Below the pieces are notes generated by a model. That model had not been told where the DNA came from, searched no databases, and worked only from the letters and a program-made list of their open reading frames with translations. Below, in pieces: positions 1 to 5,604 of a stretch of 5,604 nucleotides of DNA (position 1 is its first letter; every line of letters starts with the position of its first letter). The DNA comes from Pseudomonadota bacterium (GTDB lineage Bacteria; Pseudomonadota; Alphaproteobacteria; Rhizobiales; Beijerinckiaceae): NCBI GenBank assembly GCA_023452965.1, contig JAEXUU010000593.1, forward strand, positions 1 through 5,604, in the 5' to 3' direction. The position numbers were made by a program, and so were the translations under genes.

Positions 1-122
1 TCGCAGCCATTGGCCTTGGCCTGGCGCATCAGCGCGATCATCCGGGCGACGGCCGAGGCCCGGCTCTCGTCGCGGTGGATCGGCCCGAGCTGGGCGGCGG
101 CAACGGTCAGGATACGGCTCAT
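1..122 (-). CDS. N-carbamoyl-D-amino-acid hydrolase-like protein (nitrilase superfamily), N-terminal fragment
   Basis: Only the first 40 codons are in the window; the gene runs off the left edge. The start is ATG at 122-120, preceded by a strong GAGGAGG ribosome binding site with 8 nt spacing. The visible protein begins MSRILTVAAAQLGPIHRDES and continues with an amphipathic helix ending in KANGC. The beta strand followed by a Q-x-GPI-x-R-x-E-(S/T)-R pattern and a helix is what I remember of the N-terminus of Agrobacterium-type N-carbamoyl-D-amino-acid hydrolases. These cytoplasmic enzymes hydrolyse N-carbamoyl amino acids to the free amino acid, CO2 and ammonia. The Glu-Lys-Cys catalytic triad of the family lies outside the window, so activity cannot be judged. 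Other carbon-nitrogen hydrolases such as N-carbamoylputrescine amidase or beta-ureidopropionase are possible, although the GPI-x-R-x-E-S-R stretch favours the D-carbamoylase branch. It is divergent from the small gene at 296-595 and shares the strand of the transporter operon. Confidence 0.72.
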   Translation of the reverse strand, partial: MSRILTVAAAQLGPIHRDESRASAVARMIALMRQAKANGC

Positions 123-130
123 GCCCAGCC

Positions 131-137
131 CCTCCTC
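131..137 (-). promoter_or_regulatory. Ribosome binding site of the carbamoylase-like gene
   Basis: The minus strand reads GAGGAGG here, 8 nt before the ATG at 122-120. It is a near-perfect anti-16S match and fixes the start of a gene of which only 40 codons are visible. Confidence 0.8.
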
Positions 138-169
138 AGGGCTACTTCGAAGATGACAGGGGGCTGCTC

Positions 170-188
170 CGGCGCCGCTTCTGCGCCG
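170..188. repeat. Short perfect inverted repeat (6-bp arms, 7-nt spacer)
   Basis: CGGCGC at 170-175 is mirrored by GCGCCG at 183-188. It sits upstream of both divergent genes, about 50 bases from the carbamoylase start, a plausible place for a regulator site. In DNA this rich in G and C such arms arise often by chance, so functional meaning is uncertain. Confidence 0.3.
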
Positions 189-283
189 ATTGCGGGGCCA
201 TGGAGGCGGGCGTAGCATCGCCTTGTCGCTCGCCGGCGCCGCCGCGAATGGTCGCCTCGCGGTTTCCGGACGGTCGCGACGCC

Positions 284-288
284 GGGGA
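284..288 (+). promoter_or_regulatory. Probable ribosome binding site of the small ABM-like gene
   Basis: GGGGA lies 7 nt before the ATG at 296. It is a modest Shine-Dalgarno match, but well placed, and it supports this start over the in-frame ATGs at 200 and 248. Confidence 0.5.
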
Positions 289-295
289 CATTGCG

Positions 296-595
296 ATGAC
301 GACGTTCAATGTCGTGCGGTTCCGGATCAAGCCGGGCCGCGAGGAGGAATTTCTCGCAGCCCATCGCGACGGCAAGGCGGCCTGGCCGGGCCTCGCCGAA
401 GGGCACATGATCCGCACCGGCGAGCGCGCCTATTGCCTGATCGGCCGCTGGCGCGACGCGGAAGCGCTGAAAGCGGCGCGGCCGGAGATGATCGCCACGC
501 TCGACAGCTTCCGAGACACGCTTGAGGATCTGGGCGACGGGCGCGGTGTCACCGATGCGGCCTCCGGCGAGAGCGTCGTCGACCTGCTCCGTTGA
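296..595 (+). CDS. Small antibiotic-biosynthesis-monooxygenase-like (dimeric alpha/beta barrel) protein
   Basis: This is a 99-residue cytoplasmic protein with no signal peptide or membrane segment. It opens with a beta strand (MTTFNVVRFRIKPG, residues 1-14), then a helix rich in Glu/Ala with a conserved-looking His (about 16-30). A strand through AYCLIGRW (46-52) follows, then a second long helix (about 53-80) and a C-terminal strand ending VVDLLR. The strand-helix-strand order and the opening 'V-x-F-x-I-K-P-G-R-E-x-E-F' are typical of ABM/ferredoxin-like proteins. These form dimers and include quinol monooxygenases, heme-degrading enzymes and many proteins of unknown role. I see no residue that fixes a reaction, so the biochemical function is open. 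The start at 296 is chosen because the fold begins there and a GGGGA site precedes it; in-frame ATGs at 200 and 248 would add non-family residues. It is convergent with the lyase gene, with 34 bases between stops, so it is not part of that operon. Confidence 0.75.
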   Translation: MTTFNVVRFRIKPGREEEFLAAHRDGKAAWPGLAEGHMIRTGERAYCLIGRWRDAEALKAARPEMIATLDSFRDTLEDLGDGRGVTDAASGESVVDLLR

Positions 596-629
596 TCGCG
601 GGGCAGGACCGCGCGCCGCCGCTCCGCCC
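596..629. other. Convergent intergenic gap between the ABM-like gene and the lyase gene
   Basis: These 34 bases hold the ends of two converging transcripts. GCGGGGC (598-604) can pair with GCTCCGC (621-627), with one G-U pair and a 16-nt loop, on the plus-strand RNA. No T run follows, so I do not call an intrinsic terminator. Confidence 0.35.
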
Positions 630-1811
630 TCAGGCAGCACGGCCGACCTCCTCGGCGGAGCGGCCGACAATGGCACGGTAGACCTCCGGATCGGTCGCGC
701 CCTCGGTGCCGTAGCAAAGCACGCGGGACGAGGCGTCGAGCTGAAGCGCGTTGCGCAGAGCGGGATCGCGCGCCGCCTTGATCAGGCCGGCGAGCCCGGC
801 GACGCCGGATTCGCCGCCGACCACGCCAAGCGTCGCGAGCTGGCGCATGGCATCGGCGGCGGCCGCATCGCGCACCGTCATGAAAGCGTCCGCGCCGGGC
901 TGGAGGATGCGCCAGGCCAGGATCGATGGTTCGCCGCAGGCAAGCCCGGCCATGATCGTCTCGAGATCGCCGCCGACCGCGGTGACTGCCCCGGCCCTGG
1001 CCGACTCAAGCAAGCAGGCGGCATTCTCCGGCTCGACCACCACGAAGACCGGCCGCGCGGCGCCATGGCGCTCCCAGCTATCGGACAGCACCGCCGCCGC
1101 GATGCCGCCGACGCCGCCCTGGGCGAAGACATGCGTCGGACGCGCGCCCTGTGCCTCGACCTCGTTGGAGAGGACGGAGTAGCCCTGCATCACGTCCTTC
1201 GGCACCTCCTGATAGCCCGGCCATGAGGTGTCGGAGACGATCTGCCAGCCATTCGCCTTGGCAGCCTGCGCGCAGGCGCGGACGCTGTCGTCGTAATTGC
1301 GGCCCTCGCGGACGACGGTGGCGCCATAGGAACGGATCGCCTCCGCCCTGCCCTCGCTGACATTCTCGTGGATGTAGATCACCGCCCTGACGCCGGCGCG
1401 CCTTGCGCCCCAGGCGACCGAGCGGCCGTGATTGCCGTCGGTCGCGCACGCGACCGTCAGTCCCTCAGGGCCACGCGCCGCCAGCAGCCGGTCGACGGCA
1501 TAGGCGCCGCCGAGCGCCTTGAAGCTCCGCAGGCCGAAGCGCCCGCCCTCGTCCTTGTAGAGCACCTGGCCGAGATCGAGCGCATCGGCGATGGCCGGAA
1601 GATCGCGCAGCGGCGTCGGCGCATAGCCGTCCCAGGCCGAGATCGCCTTATGGGCGGCACGGCCCTTGTCCAGGGAGAGGATGGCACGCAGCTCATCGCC
1701 GTAACGCGCCTTCCGGTCGAGCCGCGGATTGAGGAGGAAATCGGGACCGGAGAGGTCTGAGCTGGCGTCTGGCATGGGTGGATCGTCGGCCTCGCGCGGC
1801 CTCTCGGTCAA
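630..1811 (-). CDS. Diaminopropionate ammonia-lyase (PLP-dependent)
   Basis: A fold-type II PLP enzyme of 393 residues expected to convert 2,3-diaminopropionate to pyruvate plus two ammonia in the cytoplasm (EC 4.3.1.15 family, E. coli YgeX). The PLP lysine is K98 in RSFKALGGAYA. ATDGNHGRS at 123-131 carries D125, matching the catalytic Asp120 of the E. coli enzyme. SDTSWPGY follows at 193-200, the phosphate-binding loop GGVGG is at 232-236, and GTEGATDP at 369-376 lies near the ring-nitrogen side. C266 and C292 have the same 26-residue spacing as the Cys265-Cys291 disulfide I recall in E. coli YgeX. These points favour this family over threonine dehydratase or cysteine synthase. It is the last gene of the operon. 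The start shown is TTG at 1811-1809, sharing TTGA with the dppF stop, and has no clear ribosome site, so coupling is likely. ATG at 1775-1773 is an alternative giving 381 residues. Length is close to the roughly 400 residues usual for the family. Confidence 0.9.
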   Translation of the reverse strand: MTERPREADDPPMPDASSDLSGPDFLLNPRLDRKARYGDELRAILSLDKGRAAHKAISAWDGYAPTPLRDLPAIADALDLGQVLYKDEGGRFGLRSFKALGGAYAVDRLLAARGPEGLTVACATDGNHGRSVAWGARRAGVRAVIYIHENVSEGRAEAIRSYGATVVREGRNYDDSVRACAQAAKANGWQIVSDTSWPGYQEVPKDVMQGYSVLSNEVEAQGARPTHVFAQGGVGGIAAAVLSDSWERHGAARPVFVVVEPENAACLLESARAGAVTAVGGDLETIMAGLACGEPSILAWRILQPGADAFMTVRDAAAADAMRQLATLGVVGGESGVAGLAGLIKAARDPALRNALQLDASSRVLCYGTEGATDPEVYRAIVGRSAEEVGRAA

Positions 1812-2842
1812 GCGTCGGCAAGCGCAGGCGCGGCCTGCTTCAGGAGCGGGTTATCCGCGGCCGGCAGGTCGTGCAGATGGCAGGCCGCGACATGGCCCTG
1901 CGCCATCGGCCGCAACTCCGGCTCCTCCGAACGGCAGCGGTCGAAGACGTAAGGGCAGCGCGTGTTGAAGCGGCAGCCCTTGGGCGGATTGATCGGGCTC
2001 GGCACGTCGCCCTTGAGCAGAATGCGCTCGCGCCTGACCTTCGGATCGGGCACCGGCACCGCCGAGAGCAGCGCAACTGTATAGGGATGGCGCGGCGCGC
2101 CGAATATCTGCTCCTTGGTACCCATCTCGACGATCTTGCCGAGATACATCACCGCAACGCGGTGGGTCATGTGTTCGACGATGGCGAGGTCGTGGCTGAT
2201 GAAGAGCAGGGCGAGGCCGAGCTCCTTCTGCAGGTCGCAGAGCAGGTTGACGATCTGCGCCTTGACCGAGACGTCGAGCGCCGAGACCGCCTCGTCGCAG
2301 ATGATCAGCTCGGGCTCTGCCGCGAGCGCCCGGGCGATGCCGATGCGCTGGCGCTGGCCGCCGGAGAACTCGTGCGGCCAGCGATTCACCGCGTCCCGCG
2401 GCAGGCCGACCTTGTCCATCAGCGCCATGGTGCGCTCGGTGACCGCGTCCTTGCCCTGGACGATGCCGAAATTGGTGATCGGCTCGGCCAGGATGTCACG
2501 GACACGCATGCGCGGGTTGAGGCTGGAGAACGGGTCCTGGAACACGACCTGGACCCGCTGGCGCAGCGGCCGGAGCTTGCCCGTGGAGAGCTGGTCGATG
2601 CGCTGTCCGTCGAGCACTACCTCGCCGGAGGTGATGTCGAACAGGCGCAGGATCGCCTTGCCGACGGTCGACTTGCCGCAGCCGGATTCACCGACCAGCG
2701 ACAGCGTCTCGCCCTTGGCGATCTCGAAGGAGACGCCGTCGACGGCGTAGACATTGGCGGTGATGCCGGAAAGCAGGCCGCCGCGGATCGGATAGTGCTT
2801 CTTGAGGTCGTTGACCTGGAGGATGGGCTGCGTCGTGCTCAT
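1808..2842 (-). CDS. dppF: Dipeptide/oligopeptide ABC transporter ATP-binding protein (DppF/OppF type)
   Basis: One of the two ATPase subunits driving peptide import, 344 residues and peripheral on the inner membrane face. Walker A is GESGCGKST at 51-59. The Q-loop glutamine is Q102 in VFQDP, the ABC signature is FSGGQRQR at 159-166, and Walker B/D-loop runs [10 protein letters not shown] at 181-190 with the catalytic E184. The switch histidine is H217. The C-terminal oligopeptide-transporter domain contains PRHPYT (250-255) and four cysteines C290, C296, C303 and C321. The loop [13 protein letters not shown] is typical of the F subunit. All motifs are intact, so it should be active. ATG at 2842 overlaps the dppD stop (ATGA), and its own stop overlaps the lyase start. 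The dppF rather than dppD assignment rests on order and on the SGGQRQR and AVSALD motifs; Opp, Ddp or Gsi paralogues cannot be excluded. Confidence 0.93.
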   Translation of the reverse strand: MSTTQPILQVNDLKKHYPIRGGLLSGITANVYAVDGVSFEIAKGETLSLVGESGCGKSTVGKAILRLFDITSGEVVLDGQRIDQLSTGKLRPLRQRVQVVFQDPFSSLNPRMRVRDILAEPITNFGIVQGKDAVTERTMALMDKVGLPRDAVNRWPHEFSGGQRQRIGIARALAAEPELIICDEAVSALDVSVKAQIVNLLCDLQKELGLALLFISHDLAIVEHMTHRVAVMYLGKIVEMGTKEQIFGAPRHPYTVALLSAVPVPDPKVRRERILLKGDVPSPINPPKGCRFNTRCPYVFDRCRSEEPELRPMAQGHVAACHLHDLPAADNPLLKQAAPALADA

Positions 2843-3828
2843 GCCGCGACCGCGTCCTTCGGCGCATAATGGCAGGCGGCGATATGACCGGCGGCCTTGA
2901 GTTCGAGGCCGGGCGCGACCTGGCGGCAGAGATCGGTCGCCTTCGGGCAGCGGCCGGCGAAGACGCAGCCGTCGATCCGCTTCTTCAGGCTCGGCACCAG
3001 ACCGGGGATTTCGGAGAGGCGTTCGGTATGCCCGGAGAGCGATGAGCCGAGCTTCGGCACGGCGCCGAGCAGGCCTTGCGTATAGGGATGGCGCGGATTG
3101 GCGAAGAGCTCGCCGACCGGCGCTTCCTCGACCTTGCGGCCGGCATACATCACCACGACCTGGTCGGCGACCTCGGCGACGACGCCGAGATCATGGGTGA
3201 TCAGCATAATCGCGGCGCCGACGCGGGCCTTGAGATCGCGCATCAGGTCGAGGATCTGGGCCTGGATGGTGACATCGAGCGCGGTCGTCGGCTCATCGGC
3301 GATCAGGAGCTTCGGCGAGCAGGCGAGCGCGATCGCGATCATTACGCGCTGGCGCATGCCGCCGGAGAGTTGATGCGGATACTCCGCGACGCGCCGGCGG
3401 GGCTCGGGAATGCCGACGAGCTGCAGCATCTCGACGGCGCGCTCGGTCGCCTGCGCCTTCGACATGTTCTGGTGCAGCCTGAGCGTCTCGCCGATCTGGC
3501 GGCCGACGGTCAGCACCGGGTTGAGGCTGGTCATCGGCTCCTGGAAGATCATCGAGATCTCGTTGCCGCGGATCTGCCGCATCTCGGCGTCGGAGCATTC
3601 CAAGAGGTTGCGTCCCTGGAAGCGGATGGCGCCGGCCATCTTGCCGGGCGGCTCCGGGATCAGCCGCAGGATGGACATGGCGGTGACCGACTTGCCGCAG
3701 CCGGACTCGCCGACCACGGCGAGCGTCTGCCCCGCCTCGATGGAGAAGGATACCCCGTCGACGGCACGGTTGATGCCGTCGGGCGTGCGGAAATGGGTCT
3801 GGAGCTTGTCGATCTCGAGCAGGGCCAT
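2839..3828 (-). CDS. dppD: Dipeptide/oligopeptide ABC transporter ATP-binding protein (DppD/OppD type)
   Basis: The partner ATPase, 329 residues. Walker A is GESGCGKS at 40-47, Q-loop Q96 lies in [11 protein letters not shown], and the signature is LSGGMRQR at 154-161. Walker B is LLIADEP at 174-180 with E179, followed by TTALD, and the switch histidine is H212. The MRQR signature and [15 protein letters not shown] run are the usual marks of the D subunit, as opposed to the [13 protein letters not shown] of the F subunit next door. The C-terminal domain has PRHPYT (245-250) and cysteines C288, C294, C301 and C319, spaced exactly as in DppF. The frame is open far upstream, but ATG at 3828-3826 is chosen because the family fold begins there. 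That start has AAGG 8 nt before it and lies 2 nt after the dppC stop. The D and F subunits should form a heterodimer under DppB/DppC. Confidence 0.93.
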   Translation of the reverse strand: MALLEIDKLQTHFRTPDGINRAVDGVSFSIEAGQTLAVVGESGCGKSVTAMSILRLIPEPPGKMAGAIRFQGRNLLECSDAEMRQIRGNEISMIFQEPMTSLNPVLTVGRQIGETLRLHQNMSKAQATERAVEMLQLVGIPEPRRRVAEYPHQLSGGMRQRVMIAIALACSPKLLIADEPTTALDVTIQAQILDLMRDLKARVGAAIMLITHDLGVVAEVADQVVVMYAGRKVEEAPVGELFANPRHPYTQGLLGAVPKLGSSLSGHTERLSEIPGLVPSLKKRIDGCVFAGRCPKATDLCRQVAPGLELKAAGHIAACHYAPKDAVAA

Positions 3829-3830
3829 GG

Positions 3831-4748
3831 TCAGAGCCTTTTCGCCATGCGCGGGTCGAGCGCGTCGCGCAGGCCGTCGCCGAGCATGTTCACGGCCAGG
3901 ACGGTCAGCGAGAGGAAGATGGCGGGGAAGAGGATGATGTGCGGGCGGACCTGCCAGAGCGCACGGCCCTCCGCCATGATGTTGCCCCAGGACGGGGTCG
4001 CCGGCGGCACGCCGGCCCCGATGAAGGACAGGATCGCCTCGACGATCATCGCGCTGGCGCAGATATAGGTCGCCTGCACGCTCATCGGCGCCAGCGTATT
4101 GGGCAGGATGTGGCGGAAGACGATCATCGGCGTGCGCGTGCCGGCGGCGATCGCAGCATCGACATAGGGCTGCTCGCGCAGCGAGAGCACGACGCCGCGG
4201 ACCAGGCGCGCGACGCGCGGGATCTCGGCGATGGTGATCGCGATGATGACGTTCTGCACCGAGCCGCGGGTCAGCGCCATCAGCGCGATGGCGAGCAGGA
4301 TCGGCGGGATCGACATCATGCCGTCGATGATCCGCATGATGATGCCGTCGGCCCAACGCACGAAGCCGGAGAACAGGCCGATGACCAGCCCCGCGACCGA
4401 GGCCAGGATCGCGACGCTGAAGCCGACCAGCAGCGAGACCCGGGCGCCGTACATGACGCGCGAATAGATGTCGCGGCCGAGCATGTCGGTGCCGAACCAG
4501 TAGAGCTCGGAGGGCACGCGGGTGCGCCGCGCCGTCGAGATCGCGGTCGGGTCGACGGTGCCGAGCCAGGGTGCGAACAGGGCGATGAAGAACATGATCA
4601 GCAGCAGGAAGCCGCCGATCGCGATCGAGGGGTTCTTGCGCAGGAAGCCGGTGAAGCCGGGCAGCGGCTTGCGGGCTTTCAGCACATCTGGAAGCGCGGG
4701 CGCAACCGCGAGATCGGCGGGCACGGGTGCGGGGGCTTGCGCGTTCAA
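3831..4748 (-). CDS. dppC: Dipeptide/oligopeptide ABC transporter permease (DppC/OppC type)
   Basis: Inner-membrane permease of 305 residues. It has an Ala/Pro-rich cytoplasmic N-terminus (about 1-35), then a first membrane helix about 42-62. An OppC-type N-terminal motif reads [19 protein letters not shown] (85-103). Further helices are about 104-129, 146-176, 222-245 and 271-291. The cytoplasmic EAA-like loop that docks with the ATPases is [20 protein letters not shown] (195-214), followed by LPN. Length is normal for the family. The start is TTG at 4748-4746. It shares TTGA with the dppB stop and is preceded by GAGGA with 7 nt spacing, whereas no in-frame ATG occurs before the first membrane helix. 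A GTG at codon 22 is a weaker alternative. It is the second gene of the operon and forms the pore with DppB. Confidence 0.92.
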   Translation of the reverse strand: MNAQAPAPVPADLAVAPALPDVLKARKPLPGFTGFLRKNPSIAIGGFLLLIMFFIALFAPWLGTVDPTAISTARRTRVPSELYWFGTDMLGRDIYSRVMYGARVSLLVGFSVAILASVAGLVIGLFSGFVRWADGIIMRIIDGMMSIPPILLAIALMALTRGSVQNVIIAITIAEIPRVARLVRGVVLSLREQPYVDAAIAAGTRTPMIVFRHILPNTLAPMSVQATYICASAMIVEAILSFIGAGVPPATPSWGNIMAEGRALWQVRPHIILFPAIFLSLTVLAVNMLGDGLRDALDPRMAKRL

Positions 4749-5604
4749 TAGCGTATCCTCGGATCGACGAGGGTGTAGATCAGGTCGACGGCCAGGTTCA
4801 CCAGCACGTAGACGAAGGAGAAGATCAGCACGACGCCCTGGATGACAGGGTAGTCGCGGCGCAGGATCGCATCGAGCGTCAGGCGCCCGAGGCCGGGAAT
4901 GGCGAAGACGCTCTCGGTCACCACCGCCCCGCCGATCAGCAGCGCGACGCCGATGCCGATGATGGTGATGATCGGCACCGCCGCATTCTTCAGTGCGTGC
5001 AGGAAGAGGATGCTGTTCTGGGCCACGCCCTTGGAGCGGGCGGTGCGGATATAGTCCTGCTGCAGCACGTCGAGCATGGTGGCGCGGGTGATGCGGGCGA
5101 TCAGGGCGATGTAGACGGTGCCGAGCGTGATCGCGGGCAGGATCAGGTTCTTGAACCAGGGCCAGAGCCCCTGCGCGATCGGGGTGTAGCCCTGCACCGG
5201 CACCCAGTCGAGCTTCAGCGCGAAGGTGTAGGCGAGCAGATAGCCGATCACGAAGACCGGCACGGAGAAGCCGAGCACCGCGAAGCCGACCACGGCCCGG
5301 TCGACCCAGGTGCCGGCCTTCCAGGCGGCGACGACGCCGAGCGGCACGGCGATCGAGACCGCCAGGATCAGCGTCAGAACCATCAGCGAGAGCGTCGGCT
5401 CGATGCGCTGGGCGATCAGTGGGGTGACGGGGAGCGAGGTTAAGATCGAGGTTCCGAGGTCGCCCTGGAGGACCCGGAAGAACCATTCGCCGAAGCGGAC
5501 GAGATCGGGCCGGTCGAGGCCCAGGCTGGCGCGGATGCGCTCGACATCGGCAGGCGAGGCCTGGTCTCCGGCGATCACGGCGGCCGGGTCGCCGGGAGCA
5601 ATGT
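4745..5604 (-). CDS. dppB: Dipeptide/oligopeptide ABC transporter permease (DppB/OppB type), 5' end missing
   Basis: The first operon gene visible, cut by the right edge. 285 codons plus the stop are seen, and the missing N-terminus (probably 30-40 residues with the first membrane helix) lies outside. The visible protein opens [14 protein letters not shown], the conserved periplasmic P-G-D-P-A motif that follows the first helix in this family. A GTG at 5578-5576 sits inside this motif region and is therefore an internal valine, not the start. Membrane helices fall at about visible residues 69-94, 103-127, 150-172, 207-230 and 252-277. The EAA-like ATPase-docking loop is [20 protein letters not shown] (184-203) with the usual conserved Asn shortly after. 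It ends LVDPRIRY, typical for the family. The stop overlaps the dppC start by 4 nt. Promoter and any substrate-binding protein gene would lie upstream, beyond 5604. Confidence 0.93.
   Translation of the reverse strand, partial: IAPGDPAAVIAGDQASPADVERIRASLGLDRPDLVRFGEWFFRVLQGDLGTSILTSLPVTPLIAQRIEPTLSLMVLTLILAVSIAVPLGVVAAWKAGTWVDRAVVGFAVLGFSVPVFVIGYLLAYTFALKLDWVPVQGYTPIAQGLWPWFKNLILPAITLGTVYIALIARITRATMLDVLQQDYIRTARSKGVAQNSILFLHALKNAAVPIITIIGIGVALLIGGAVVTESVFAIPGLGRLTLDAILRRDYPVIQGVVLIFSFVYVLVNLAVDLIYTLVDPRIRY
4756..4760 (-). promoter_or_regulatory. Ribosome binding site of dppC, supporting its TTG start
   Basis: The minus strand reads GAGGA, 7 nt before the TTG at 4748-4746 and inside the last codons of dppB. 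Its spacing decides the unusual TTG start. Confidence 0.7.

Larger units (their letters stand above)
123..295. other. Divergent intergenic region between the carbamoylase-like gene and the small plus-strand gene
   Basis: These 173 bases separate two divergent starts and should hold the promoters for both genes. I cannot identify a convincing -35/-10 pair on either strand, because the region is G/C rich with no clear AT-rich -10 box. The only clean structure is a perfect 6-bp inverted repeat, CGGCGC at 170-175 and GCGCCG at 183-188, with a 7-nt centre. It could be an operator half-site pair or a chance G/C palindrome. A plus-strand reading frame stays open from an ATG at 200 into the downstream gene, but its residues before position 296 are low-complexity and do not look like protein-family sequence. 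Confidence 0.5.

Noticed and set aside
223..251. Promoter-like TTGTCG, 17 bases, GAATGG before the ABM-like gene
   Set aside because: The -10 match is poor and the surroundings are very G/C rich; not better than chance.
598..627. Possible terminator hairpin between the convergent genes
   Set aside because: The 7-bp stem contains a G-U pair and a 16-nt loop, and no T run follows on either strand. Such pairing is common by chance at this GC content.
1778..2869. 363-codon plus-strand open frame across dppF
   Set aside because: It is antisense to dppF, which has every ABC ATPase motif. Its translation is rich in Arg, Asp, Ala and Leu without family features, as expected from the complementary strand of a high-GC gene.
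3076..4068. 330-codon plus-strand open frame across dppD and dppC
   Set aside because: Antisense shadow of dppD and the end of dppC; biased His/Asp/Arg composition and no recognisable domain.
3829..4356. N-terminal extension of the dppD reading frame upstream of 3828
   Set aside because: The extension lies inside dppC in another frame and is an Arg/His/Ala-rich shadow. The ATPase fold starts at the ATG at 3828, right after the dppC stop.
3939..5443. Two long plus-strand open frames (3939-4751 and 4727-5443) opposite dppC and dppB
   Set aside because: Their translations are dominated by Asp, Arg, His and Gln runs, the mirror of hydrophobic permease codons. The real genes on the minus strand have clear permease motifs.
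4749..5486. N-terminal extension of the dppC reading frame into dppB
   Set aside because: This stretch is antisense-free but out of frame with dppB, and its translation is Arg/His/Pro-rich. The TTG at 4748 with its ribosome site and the stop/start overlap give a normal-length permease.

Overview
The window is a compact stretch of high-GC chromosomal DNA. Its G/C-rich third codon positions and dense operon packing, plus its peptide-transporter and amino-acid-degradation genes, suggest an alphaproteobacterium of the Hyphomicrobiales (Bosea, Mesorhizobium or Methylobacterium-like). That placement is an inference from composition and gene type. I see no mobile element, tRNA, rRNA or CRISPR array.

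Layout. Most of the window (about 630-5604) is one minus-strand operon, read right to left. It starts with dppB, whose 5' end lies beyond the right edge, followed by dppC, dppD and dppF. These encode the two permeases and two ATPases of a dipeptide/oligopeptide-type (PepT/Opp family) ABC importer. The operon ends with a PLP enzyme that fits diaminopropionate ammonia-lyase. The five genes are packed with 4-nt start/stop overlaps or a 2-nt gap. Two of the overlaps use a TTG start (TTGA) rather than the usual ATGA. To the left, a small plus-strand gene (296-595) encodes a 99-residue protein resembling the antibiotic-biosynthesis-monooxygenase-like (dimeric alpha/beta barrel) fold, convergent with the lyase gene. 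It is divergent from a minus-strand gene cut by the left edge (1-122). The N-terminus of that gene looks like a nitrilase-superfamily N-carbamoyl-D-amino-acid hydrolase.

How the genes may work together. The importer would bring in a small peptide or peptide-like amino-acid conjugate. The lyase, encoded on the same transcript, would split 2,3-diaminopropionate into pyruvate and two ammonia. The nearby carbamoylase could, if functionally linked, release amino acids from N-carbamoyl (ureido) forms. This gives a testable hypothesis of a scavenging pathway for diaminopropionate derivatives such as ureido-diaminopropionates or oxalyl-diaminopropionate. The sequence supports the enzyme families but not the substrate. 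No solute-binding protein gene, which would define the substrate, is inside the window.
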